NCBI GenBank assembly: GCA_947653505.1
Contig: CANTHI010000008.1
Coordinates: forward strand, 1-19,615
Reading direction: 5' to 3'
Source of the DNA: an uncultured Eubacterium sp.
Lineage (GTDB): Bacteria > Bacillota_A > Clostridia > Lachnospirales > Lachnospiraceae
DNA: 19,615 nucleotides
The notes below the pieces were generated by a model that had not been told where the DNA came from, made no database searches, and worked only from the letters and a program-made list of their open reading frames with translations. A program made the position numbers and the translations under genes. Of this stretch, positions 6,479 to 14,285 are shown in pieces (positions within the stretch are counted from its first letter, which is position 1; every line of letters begins with the position of its first letter).

Positions 6479-9400
6479 ATGGCGACATATGGACAGCTGC
6501 TGATCGATGCCGGCGGTGGGATTATTGACCGCGGCAGACAGTCTGACAGACAGGAAGGGGCATCGGTGATTCTGGGCCTTGGAGGAACCGGCGCAGATGC
6601 GGTGATCAAATTAAAACAGGAAGTATACAAACAGCTGCGGCCGGATGATACCGACGCGGTGATTCCCAGATATGATGCGGTCCGGTATCTGATTATCGAT
6701 GCGGATGATTCGCAGATACCGCGGACTTCCAATATTTCCGATATTGATAAAAGTACAGAGTTTTTTGCGCTTTCCAACAGCTCGATTAAGAGCACGTTTG
6801 AAGCGAAAGAGATCTTAAAGACAAGGCCGGAGCTGTACTGGCTGGACTATGAGAATATTTCCATTGATGAGGCCAGCAAAGGGGCGGGAGGTATCCGGCA
6901 GGTCGGCAGATTTCTGCTGGTGGATAAGGGGCAGGCGCTGTTTGCAAAGATAAAATCCATAATAGAAAGCGCGCTGGTTGCAGCCAGAACCGGAGAACTG
7001 GATATTCATATCTGCGCAGGACTGTCTGGAGGGACAGGCAGCGGCATTTTTCTGGACGTCTGCTATCTGGTGCGGGCGATCTTAAGACAGATCGGCAAGC
7101 AGGATGCGCGGGTCAGCGGATATTTTTTCCTGCCGGATGTGAATCTGTCCGTGCCGGTGATTCAGGAAAATCCGCTGATATCGGCTTATATTAAGGTAAA
7201 TGGCTATGCGTCCCTGCAGGAGCTGGATTACTGTATGAATTTTGGAAAAAATAAAGACAGCTTCCGGATGAATTATGGATTTATGACGGTAGATTCCGCG
7301 ATGAGTCCGGTGGATCTGTGTTATCTGATCTCGACTACGGATGCTTCGGGAAACCGTGTGCAGAACGGGTATCAGTATGCGATGGGAGTTGTCACGGATT
7401 ATATTATCAGCTTTCTGGCAAAGGAGACCAGCGGGTTTACCCTGCAGAGCCATATTGCCAATCTCAACTCCATGAAGGAAGGCATTCATGTACAGCATGG
7501 CGCAAATGTGGATTATAATATTCTGGGCGCGTCGGTTGCGGAGATGCCGCTGTCTGAGATCGCGACTTATCTGGGATGCCTGCTTTTTGAAAGCTACCAG
7601 CCGATGTATCAGAAAGTGCCGGTGGAAAAGGAACGGGATGAGTTTCTGACGAAAATGCGGCTCCAGTATGAGGATATCCAAAAAGAGCTGACACACGGAT
7701 GCACGGCGTCGCTTACCTTTGGCAAGGCTTATGACGCCAAAATGTATGAGCAGGGTGGCGATCATGCGTTTGTGAAACGGGCGGAACAGTTTCTGGCAGA
7801 CAATGCCGGTGTGATGGAAGATCATGCGAAGGCTCTGATACAGGAAATGGATGAATTTATGGTTCCAGGGCCAGGCACTTCCTTAATCAGCAGGACGTAT
7901 CGGGGCCTGTTTGATTCCTTTGCCACAAGGCTGGATTATGGTCCGATTTATGCGGGGCGGATGCTGGCTGGAGGAGATAACCAGAATCTGATCCACGCGG
8001 CAGATGGGTTTTTAAAGAAGAATGAAGAACTGCTTGCCCATGAGCTCAGCCAGACCGGACAGCGCGAGGATGAATACCGCGAAGCAAAGCGCAAGATGGA
8101 AAACACGAATTTCCTGAACAAAAAGTCCAGGATGGAGAACTATCTGCAGGCGCTGGGACAGCTGTATATGAGCCGTTACCGGATAGAACTGTATAAAAAT
8201 ATGGACATGGTGCTGCAGGAGTACAAACGGCAGCTGCGCAGGCTGCACCAGAATCTGTTCCGGATTCTTATGAACGTCATGGATACCCTGCGGGAGACCT
8301 TTGAGGTCAATAAAACCGTCCTGTCGCAAAGAGGGGTACAGGACCATCTATACACATGGAAAATACTGTCCATACCGGATGTGAAAGAAAGTCTGGAGCA
8401 GGAGATGAAGGAGCATGATCTTGGCCAGACGCTGTATCATCTGATGATGACCCTGTCTGAGCACTGCAGGGCATGGATCAATCAGGATGAAAACGAGATC
8501 CGCAAGCTGATTTCAGATTTTATTTTGCAGGAGTTTGAGAGCGCGACCAGACGGACCATGACGGATTACCTGAAAGAAAAATTCCGTGTGGATAATCCGG
8601 CTCTGCTTGCGGAAGCGGTAGAAAAGGAAATTATCAAAGACAAACTGGGCAGGGATTCCACGCCGTTATTCTGGAAAAATCCGATGTATAAAAACAGCAT
8701 GGGCATACACAGCTACCTGACTGTACCGTTTGACGCGGCAGAGATGAAAACCGCGGCGAAAAATTTTACCGACCGGGAGAAAGAGTTTACCGTACGGGAA
8801 TCCCATATTACAGACAAGCTGTCCATGATGCGGTTTTACAGCGGCATACCTATTTTTGCCTATCAGGGCATTATGGAGCTGCAGCGTGCCTATGAGGATG
8901 ATAAAAAAGCAGGCCGCCATCTGTTTGAGCGCGGAGATGTCAACTGGAACAGACTGCCGTCCCCGGTTCCGGAGAGTTTTAAAATCGATCTGCCGATAGA
9001 GCGGATCGCGCAGCGGAATCAGGCGCTGCTGCAGGAATTTGAACAGGCAGAGGCGGTTGGAGTCGTTGTAAAAGATGAATTTATGAACTGGCATATTCTC
9101 AGAACGCTGAATCTGGACGTTGCATCCTGGGTCCGGCTGATGGGCGGAGTCGAGTCCGATGGCAGGACCAATCCGAAAAAAATACAGGAGATACTCCCTC
9201 AGATCAGACAAAGACTGGAATCAGAAGTGAAAAATGCCTCCAGACTGCGGATCGAATATCTGAATACGGTAGCAGGCAGCGAAAGGCAGGTCATGCTGGA
9301 CTTTTATCTGCAGGCTCCGGTCTTGCATGAAATGGTCCATACCGAGTTGCAGAAGAGGCTGGAAGCGGACCGTCAGATCAGCCGGCTGGAGCAGCTGCTG

Positions 9401-9820
9401 CAGGATACCGTGGCAGAAAAAAGAGGAAAAAATGATTTTTTCAATGCGTTGTTTACCGGTGCGATTGCGTATGGCAGAAAAATCGTATTTCATTACGAAG
9501 AGTTCGGAATGGAAAAAAGCATCGAACTTCAGAACAGCAGTATGAAATACGGCCAGTCCGGCGCCTATCAGGCATTTCTGACTTACAGTACACTGGACGA
9601 AGCGCTGAAAGAAAAAATCAACAGCCGTACCAGACAGCTGCTGGATGAGGAAGATTCCAGTCAGGTACAGGAGACTGTGGATGCGCTGGAAGCAGCCATG
9701 CCGAAAAAAATACAGGGATATCTGGGTATTTATGACGAACTGGATCCCTTACATGAAGAGATTGAGACTTTTTACAGGGACTTTATGAAAACACTGGAAA
9801 GCTTTAAGCTTAATATGTAG
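6479..9820 (+). CDS. Large tubulin-like (Tubulin_2 family) GTP-binding protein
   Basis: 1113 aa from the ATG at 6479, which has AAAGGAAG seven bases upstream; an in-frame TTG at 6452 lacks a ribosome site. The N-terminal third is a tubulin/FtsZ-type nucleotide-binding fold. It shows a first glycine-rich strand-loop GLGGTGADA (about residues 33-41), a family hallmark RQVGRFLL (about 140-147), and the tubulin signature GGTGSG (184-189) inside CAGLSGGTGSGIFLD. The remaining roughly 750 residues are mostly charged and helical, with no membrane segment. This family is large for a tubulin homologue and often sits beside vWA genes. It is likely to bind GTP and may polymerise; that is inferred from the family. 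Its final residues LESFKLNM are the first unit of the tandem repeat that follows, and TAG interrupts that unit. Confidence 0.88.
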   Translation: MATYGQLLIDAGGGIIDRGRQSDRQEGASVILGLGGTGADAVIKLKQEVYKQLRPDDTDAVIPRYDAVRYLIIDADDSQIPRTSNISDIDKSTEFFALSNSSIKSTFEAKEILKTRPELYWLDYENISIDEASKGAGGIRQVGRFLLVDKGQALFAKIKSIIESALVAARTGELDIHICAGLSGGTGSGIFLDVCYLVRAILRQIGKQDARVSGYFFLPDVNLSVPVIQENPLISAYIKVNGYASLQELDYCMNFGKNKDSFRMNYGFMTVDSAMSPVDLCYLISTTDASGNRVQNGYQYAMGVVTDYIISFLAKETSGFTLQSHIANLNSMKEGIHVQHGANVDYNILGASVAEMPLSEIATYLGCLLFESYQPMYQKVPVEKERDEFLTKMRLQYEDIQKELTHGCTASLTFGKAYDAKMYEQGGDHAFVKRAEQFLADNAGVMEDHAKALIQEMDEFMVPGPGTSLISRTYRGLFDSFATRLDYGPIYAGRMLAGGDNQNLIHAADGFLKKNEELLAHELSQTGQREDEYREAKRKMENTNFLNKKSRMENYLQALGQLYMSRYRIELYKNMDMVLQEYKRQLRRLHQNLFRILMNVMDTLRETFEVNKTVLSQRGVQDHLYTWKILSIPDVKESLEQEMKEHDLGQTLYHLMMTLSEHCRAWINQDENEIRKLISDFILQEFESATRRTMTDYLKEKFRVDNPALLAEAVEKEIIKDKLGRDSTPLFWKNPMYKNSMGIHSYLTVPFDAAEMKTAAKNFTDREKEFTVRESHITDKLSMMRFYSGIPIFAYQGIMELQRAYEDDKKAGRHLFERGDVNWNRLPSPVPESFKIDLPIERIAQRNQALLQEFEQAEAVGVVVKDEFMNWHILRTLNLDVASWVRLMGGVESDGRTNPKKIQEILPQIRQRLESEVKNASRLRIEYLNTVAGSERQVMLDFYLQAPVLHEMVHTELQKRLEADRQISRLEQLLQDTVAEKRGKNDFFNALFTGAIAYGRKIVFHYEEFGMEKSIELQNSSMKYGQSGAYQAFLTYSTLDEALKEKINSRTRQLLDEEDSSQVQETVDALEAAMPKKIQGYLGIYDELDPLHEEIETFYRDFMKTLESFKLNM

Positions 9821-10033
9821 AAGATACAGGAAAGCTTTAAACTTCATATGCAGAAGATATAATGGGAAAGCTTTAAACTTCATATGCAGAAGATATAATG
9901 GGAAAGCTTTAAACTTCATATGCAGAAGATACAGGAAAGTTTTAAACTTCATATGCAGAAGATACAGGAAAGCTTTAAACTTCATATGCAGAAGACACGG
10001 GAAAGCTTCACCTTCAATATGCGGAAGACACCG
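9797..10033 (+). repeat. Seven-unit in-frame tandem repeat spanning the 3' end of the tubulin-like gene
   Basis: Units start at 9797, 9830, 9866, 9902, 9935, 9968 and 10001. Units 2 and 3 are 36 bases, the others 33, so every unit is a whole number of codons in the tubulin frame. The consensus encodes ESFKLHMQKIQ. Unit 1 is the real C-terminus and carries TAG at 9818-9820. Units 2 and 3 end in TAA-TGG. Units 4-7 are open, and unit 7 has drifted. Each early unit carries the palindrome AAAGCTTT and CATATG. There is no other feature in the 251-base gap to the next gene. Confidence 0.9.
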
Positions 10034-10071
10034 GGCAGCAGTATGCGCAACAACATGGAGAAAAGGAAAAC

Positions 10072-12126
10072 ATGCAGCAGAATCAGAATAAGATATTTCA
10101 AAACGGAAAACAGCTGCTGGAAAGCTGCGTCCGCAGGTTAAATGAAAAACAGCACGGGGAAACAGGCGGTAATGTGGCGCTCTGCCCGACCGTCCTGATC
10201 ATGCTCGGCACGAAAAGCAGATGCCATGCAAAGCATGTGAAGGCTACACTGGAGGATAACTGGAACAACGCCCGCTTTTTACAATATATAAATGTAGTAA
10301 AAACAGACGACGGCTGGCAGTGCTTTTATCCTGTACAGGTGCAAGTGCAGAAAGAGCCGGAAGTGCAGACAGCATCCGGACAGGAATTACAGGCAGCTGT
10401 ACAGAATACGAATGAACAGGAAGTGCAGACAGCTGCGTGGGACGGATATGTCTGGCAGGCAGCGGGCGTGGACTGGACGGAAGCGCTGAATCACGCGATT
10501 GTGACGATGCTGGAGACGGAGGAAAAAATCTTTTCCAGACGGACGATGATAAAAATGGAGTATCTTCTGGATGCTTCTGAAGAGAATGGTACACAGTATG
10601 CGGATCTGTATCTGCAGACGTCCAACGCGCTGCAGTCCGACGAACAAAAGGCGCTGTATCTGATGCTCGACCAGCGTCCGGGTGCAGGGCGTGTGGAAGC
10701 GTCGGATGCGCTGCTGCAGTATCTGGTTGCAAAAAGCGGTACGTGTGCGTGTATGGGAACGGTCTGGCTGCTGAGCAATTATCTGCAGTCTGGTCAGATG
10801 ATCGGGGATGCCAGAATCTGGCAGAACTACCGGCTGGCGGCGGATATCATGCTGCTGGGAGGCAGCCGGATGGAAGGAAACGGCGCCGCGGACCGGCTGT
10901 CCGGCGGATTCCGGACAGTTTCTTATGCACTTGTGACGAAGCCGGTAGAAGAGATCGCGGCAGTATCTTTGCGGACGCTGCTGCAGGAAATCTACCGCAA
11001 CGCGCAGAAGCAGCAGTATCGGGAACTGCCGGTCAGTGAGATTTCTGAAAAGCTCCAGATGGACCGCTATTATGGCTTCGCATTTCTGGAGGAGCTGTTT
11101 CAAAAGAAAATCTGTCCGAAGCTGCCGTTAGAAACAGACTGGAGCTATCTGCCGTTTGCGGGCGTACAGGAATACCGCAGGTTTATAAAAAGTCCGAATC
11201 TGACGATGGATGATGCGAATGCGCTTACGATGGGTGCGGCAGGAGAATTTTTAAACAGACAGTATCTGGAGCCGGCAGAGGATTTTTTATCAGATGAAAA
11301 AGAAATGCAGCAGTGCAGGGAAGAGATCTTTCAGCTTCTCCAGTCGCGGTTTACTTATTTTGAGCTGTTATATTTCCATGAGCATCCCGACCAGCTGAAC
11401 AGCATTCTGTCAGCAGAGTATCAGCCTGCAGGCATGGGGCCGGGGCGTGGAGTCTGCGCCAGACTGCACAGGCAGGGAGTTTATGAGTGCAGACGGATTT
11501 ATTACAGGAAAATGAAGCAGGTGACAGCTGACCAGATGCACCGGCTGATAACATATGCGCTGGATTTCCGGGATATGTATGCCGCGTGCGAAAAGGAAAT
11601 CCGTCACGAATGTATCATAACCGGTGATGAGTCGGAGTCTGTGGAGAAATTTTACAGTGGAATCGCGGCGGAATATGCAGCCCGGTCCGGATGGGAATCT
11701 GTTTTTTGCGTGACCAGTAAAAAGCAGGATCTGCTCAGGGATATCTGGGACATTTATCTGGGTCTGATTGGAGAAACGGTCTATGACTGTGACTTTGAGC
11801 AGGAGGTCGATTACCGGATGGACGGTATGGATGAGAAGCAGCGGCACGCATTTGTGGAAAAAGAGCTCCGGAAAAAGCTGGAGGGCAGCAGGAGACTAAA
11901 AAACAGTATCGAGATACCGATGACGCAGGCAGGATGCTTTTATATGGTCAATGCACGGGCGGATTATGCGAAAACGCTGGAGCAGGCGGAGCATGGCGCA
12001 TATGTGCTGTTTGACTTAAGCCGAACAGACTGCATCGAGCAGCTGGAAATCTATGAGATCTTAAAACCACAGCAGCTGCATCTGTATCTTGCCGGCAGAA
12101 GTGAACTGTATACAGATAAAGGGTAA
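10072..12126 (+). CDS. 684-aa cytoplasmic protein, family not recognised
   Basis: The ATG at 10072 has AAAAGGA (10061-10067) just upstream. No signal peptide or membrane helix is visible. The N-terminus contains a hydrophobic strand ending in glycine, CPTVLIMLG (about 38-46), followed by basic residues and then HVKATLEDNW. This could be a degenerate alpha/beta nucleotide-type fold, but no classical P-loop or tubulin signature is present. Residues about 85-125 form a Gln/Glu/Val-rich linker with a duplicated 14-base stretch (10360-10373 and 10420-10433). The rest is predominantly helical, ending in an alpha/beta segment (AYVLFDLSRTDC). Placed directly after the tubulin-like gene, it is a candidate binding partner or regulator of that protein. 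That is inference from position only. Confidence 0.75.
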   Translation: MQQNQNKIFQNGKQLLESCVRRLNEKQHGETGGNVALCPTVLIMLGTKSRCHAKHVKATLEDNWNNARFLQYINVVKTDDGWQCFYPVQVQVQKEPEVQTASGQELQAAVQNTNEQEVQTAAWDGYVWQAAGVDWTEALNHAIVTMLETEEKIFSRRTMIKMEYLLDASEENGTQYADLYLQTSNALQSDEQKALYLMLDQRPGAGRVEASDALLQYLVAKSGTCACMGTVWLLSNYLQSGQMIGDARIWQNYRLAADIMLLGGSRMEGNGAADRLSGGFRTVSYALVTKPVEEIAAVSLRTLLQEIYRNAQKQQYRELPVSEISEKLQMDRYYGFAFLEELFQKKICPKLPLETDWSYLPFAGVQEYRRFIKSPNLTMDDANALTMGAAGEFLNRQYLEPAEDFLSDEKEMQQCREEIFQLLQSRFTYFELLYFHEHPDQLNSILSAEYQPAGMGPGRGVCARLHRQGVYECRRIYYRKMKQVTADQMHRLITYALDFRDMYAACEKEIRHECIITGDESESVEKFYSGIAAEYAARSGWESVFCVTSKKQDLLRDIWDIYLGLIGETVYDCDFEQEVDYRMDGMDEKQRHAFVEKELRKKLEGSRRLKNSIEIPMTQAGCFYMVNARADYAKTLEQAEHGAYVLFDLSRTDCIEQLEIYEILKPQQLHLYLAGRSELYTDKG

Positions 12127-12127
12127 C

Positions 12128-12151
12128 AGACCGTAAGAATATGATTCAGGA
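12128..12151 (+). repeat. 24-base element, copy 2 (between two operon genes)
   Basis: Matches 3881-3904 at 22 of 24 positions. It fills most of the 37-base gap between the 684-aa and 225-aa genes and ends a few bases before the ribosome site AAAGGAG (12153-12159). It lacks the hairpin present beside copy 1. Confidence 0.55.
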
Positions 12152-12163
12152 TAAAGGAGCAGT

Positions 12164-12841
12164 ATGATCATAGAACCAATGACCCGCGACCATATCGTGC
12201 GGGAACTGACGTACAGCAGAGAGGCAGGAAATATCCGGCTCCGCTGGAGATATAAAGAGGCGTCTGATTTTCTTGTTTTTATATATGACGGACGGCAGAA
12301 ATTTGATCTGGAAGCGGTCTGCGCGCAGCTGGCTGACGCGGGATATGACGATGCGCAGCTGACGGGACAGACAAAGAGATTCCAGCCGGCCGGCGCTGAT
12401 GCGCGCTGCCGGCTGGCGTATATCCGCAAGGCAGAGTTTCAGCGGGAAGGCAGGTCGTTTTCATTTCCGGCCAGTGAGCTGAAAAAAGACCGCCCGTATG
12501 GAATACGCGTATATGCCTGCGTCATGGAGGACGGTCTTCGCGTTTTTCCGGCGGAGGCAGAGTACAATACCTGTTATTTTCCGGTAAAAATCAGGGCCGA
12601 TATCCGTTATCATACAAAGCCTTTTTCCAAAGAAAAATACTGTGTGCTGCGGTTGCCACAGATGGAAGATTATGCGGATGGCTCGCTCCGGTATCATGTG
12701 GAAGGAGCGTCCTGTGACATTCCGCTGCCGCAGTCCTGTCTGGGCAGGGAGCTGACGATCCGGATCCCCAAAAAGTCCGGTGTCAGCATCCGTGTGCAGG
12801 AAGCATATAAAAAATACTACAGCATAGCCCATTTAAAATAG
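12164..12841 (+). CDS. 225-aa beta-rich protein, possibly fibronectin-III-like N-terminal half
   Basis: The ATG at 12164 follows AAAGGAG by four bases. No signal peptide or membrane segment is seen. Residues about 12-145 alternate hydrophobic and polar residues in strand pattern. They include a tryptophan strand IRLRWRYKEASDFLVFIYDG and a late strand YGIRVYACVMEDGLRVFP, both reminiscent of fibronectin type III sandwiches. Residues about 146-225 look like a second beta domain (VKIRADIRYHT to GVSIRVQEAYKKYYSI). This suggests an adaptor or binding protein rather than an enzyme. It lies 17 bases before the GTPase gene, in tight operon spacing. The fold call is by eye and uncertain. Confidence 0.75.
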   Translation: MIIEPMTRDHIVRELTYSREAGNIRLRWRYKEASDFLVFIYDGRQKFDLEAVCAQLADAGYDDAQLTGQTKRFQPAGADARCRLAYIRKAEFQREGRSFSFPASELKKDRPYGIRVYACVMEDGLRVFPAEAEYNTCYFPVKIRADIRYHTKPFSKEKYCVLRLPQMEDYADGSLRYHVEGASCDIPLPQSCLGRELTIRIPKKSGVSIRVQEAYKKYYSIAHLK

Positions 12842-12858
12842 GAAGGAGTGAGTCCGGA

Positions 12859-14172
12859 ATGGAGATGGCAGACTGCAGGTGTCCGTTCTGCTTTCAGCTG
12901 TTTAGTCCGCAGAAGGCGGCATTTAAGGCAATGACCGTGTATGTCGGACAGGATTTTGAAGCAGGTATGATGGAAGAAGACGAGTTTGTACTGAAAAAAG
13001 GATACGAGATGGCAACGGATGAAAAATATGAGGAATTTTGGAACCAGTATCCAAACAGTGAGCCGGAAAACAGCTACAGGGATTATCCGGTCATTGACAA
13101 TCTCAGCGACCGGTATCTGCACGGGACTTATGAGGAGGATTCCAGCGGATTTATCTACCGGGCGGTAGATGCGTTCGGGGCGGCTACCAAAGTACGGATC
13201 TGCCCGCACTGTCATAACGTGCTGCCGTCTGAGTTTGGAAAGTATCCGGTGAAATATATCTCGATCGTAGGAATTACAAGCTCTGGCAAGACGGTCTATC
13301 TGTCCCAGCTGCTGAACCAGATCGAGGAATTTTTTGTCAGGGCGGGGCTGACGGTCGTAGGCACGTATGAGGAGGCAGAGCGGTTTCTGGAATACCATAA
13401 GATCCAAAAGGATCTCCCGCTGCCGCGGGGCAATGCGGCAGACGGGCTGATGCCGCCACTGGCGCTCAATGTCAAATGCAATCAGACGCAGCAGATTTAT
13501 ACGCTTGTCTTTTATGATATCGCAGGGGAAAACTGTGTCCGGCCGCTCCAGATGGAAAAATATGGGCCGTTTATCCGCAATTCGGACGGGATTTTGTTTA
13601 TGATCGATCCGGAGCAGTTTCTGGGCAGTCTGACAAAAGATGGAGAATTTGAAAAAGAAGCGCACAGTCCGGATAAAGTCATAGCGGCGATGTGGAACGC
13701 GTTTGTAACATCGGAAAATAAAGAAGGGCGGAGCAGCATTCCGCTGGCAGTCATCCTGTCCAAAAGCGATACGCAGACCGAAGTGCTGGATTACCGTTCT
13801 GCCCTGTTTTCCAATATCAGTTATCAGAACTATCCGGACCATGAGATCCCGCTCAAAGCATTTGCGGCTACGGATATGGAAGTGCGGCGGCTCCTGACGC
13901 AGCTAAACCGGAACAAGACAGAGATTTTGTGTAATAAACTAAACGAATGCTTTCCGACGCATTCCTTTTTTGCAGTATCCGCGCTGAACGCAAAGCCGCA
14001 GGAGCAAAAAGCCGCATACGACGGGGACTGCTATATGCTGGATGAAGATCCGGAGACCGTACGTGTGGAGGAGCCGGTCTTCTGGATCCTGTACCGGCTG
14101 GGCATCCTTCCGGTAAAAGAAGCGGAAACAAAACGGAAACGGGGCGGTCTGCTGCGGAAATTTTTTGCGTGA
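12859..14172 (+). CDS. Zinc-ribbon small GTPase (TRAFAC-like, possibly DO-GTPase2 family)
   Basis: 437 aa, cytoplasmic. The ATG at 12859 follows AAGGAG (12843-12848). Two CxxC pairs, C8/C11 and C115/C118, form a probable zinc ribbon, with an acidic insertion of about 100 residues between them. A complete GTPase core follows: Walker A GITSSGKT (138-145), switch II DIAG (220-223) in LVFYDIAGEN, a G4-like SKSD (301-304) in place of NKxD, and a G5-like SAL (374-376). I see only one GTPase domain, although related systems carry paired ones. The C-terminus is strongly basic (KRKRGGLLRKFF), suitable for contact with acidic lipids or nucleic acid. The gene precedes a GAP1-N2-like gene, the partnership proposed for GTPase-centred prokaryotic conflict systems. 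GTP binding is strongly supported; the exact subfamily is less sure. Confidence 0.83.
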   Translation: MEMADCRCPFCFQLFSPQKAAFKAMTVYVGQDFEAGMMEEDEFVLKKGYEMATDEKYEEFWNQYPNSEPENSYRDYPVIDNLSDRYLHGTYEEDSSGFIYRAVDAFGAATKVRICPHCHNVLPSEFGKYPVKYISIVGITSSGKTVYLSQLLNQIEEFFVRAGLTVVGTYEEAERFLEYHKIQKDLPLPRGNAADGLMPPLALNVKCNQTQQIYTLVFYDIAGENCVRPLQMEKYGPFIRNSDGILFMIDPEQFLGSLTKDGEFEKEAHSPDKVIAAMWNAFVTSENKEGRSSIPLAVILSKSDTQTEVLDYRSALFSNISYQNYPDHEIPLKAFAATDMEVRRLLTQLNRNKTEILCNKLNECFPTHSFFAVSALNAKPQEQKAAYDGDCYMLDEDPETVRVEEPVFWILYRLGILPVKEAETKRKRGGLLRKFFA

Positions 14173-14285
14173 TGGATATCAGCAAAGTGACTGGCTGCAG
14201 AAGCTGTCTGCGCTGCCGCAGGAATAAGATTTCGCATATAATAAAAACGCAGAATCAGGAAAAAGACAGGAGGAGATGTGGATGA
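14172..14285 (+). CDS. Possible 37-aa cysteine-rich peptide, translationally coupled at both ends
   Basis: The ATG overlaps the GTPase stop (TGATG at 14170-14174), and the stop overlaps the start of the next gene (ATGA at 14282-14285). The peptide therefore fills the whole gap in this otherwise compact operon. It contains GCRSCLRCRRNK, a CxxCxxC motif next to basic residues (Cys 9, 12, 15), a possible metal-binding knuckle. It has no ribosome site of its own and would depend on ribosomes terminating on the GTPase gene. No family is recognised. It could equally be a chance frame or remnant of a lost 3' extension. Confidence 0.35.
   Translation: MDISKVTGCRSCLRCRRNKISHIIKTQNQEKDRRRCG

Noticed and set aside
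7082..7825. 247-codon minus-strand frame opposite the tubulin-like gene
   Set aside because: His/Arg/Ile-rich antisense shadow of a strongly supported coding region, with no motif or ribosome site.
9749..9985. Minus-strand open frame across the tandem repeat, encoding repeated MKFKAFLYLLH-type hydrophobic units
   Set aside because: It stays open because the repeat units are whole codons. No ribosome site precedes its ATG, and the same pseudo-start recurs in every unit, so it looks like a by-product of the repeat.
9920..10141. Plus-strand frame starting inside the repeat and running past the start of the 684-aa gene
   Set aside because: It is the tubulin frame continued after stop codons, has no ribosome site, and overlaps the well-supported gene at 10072.
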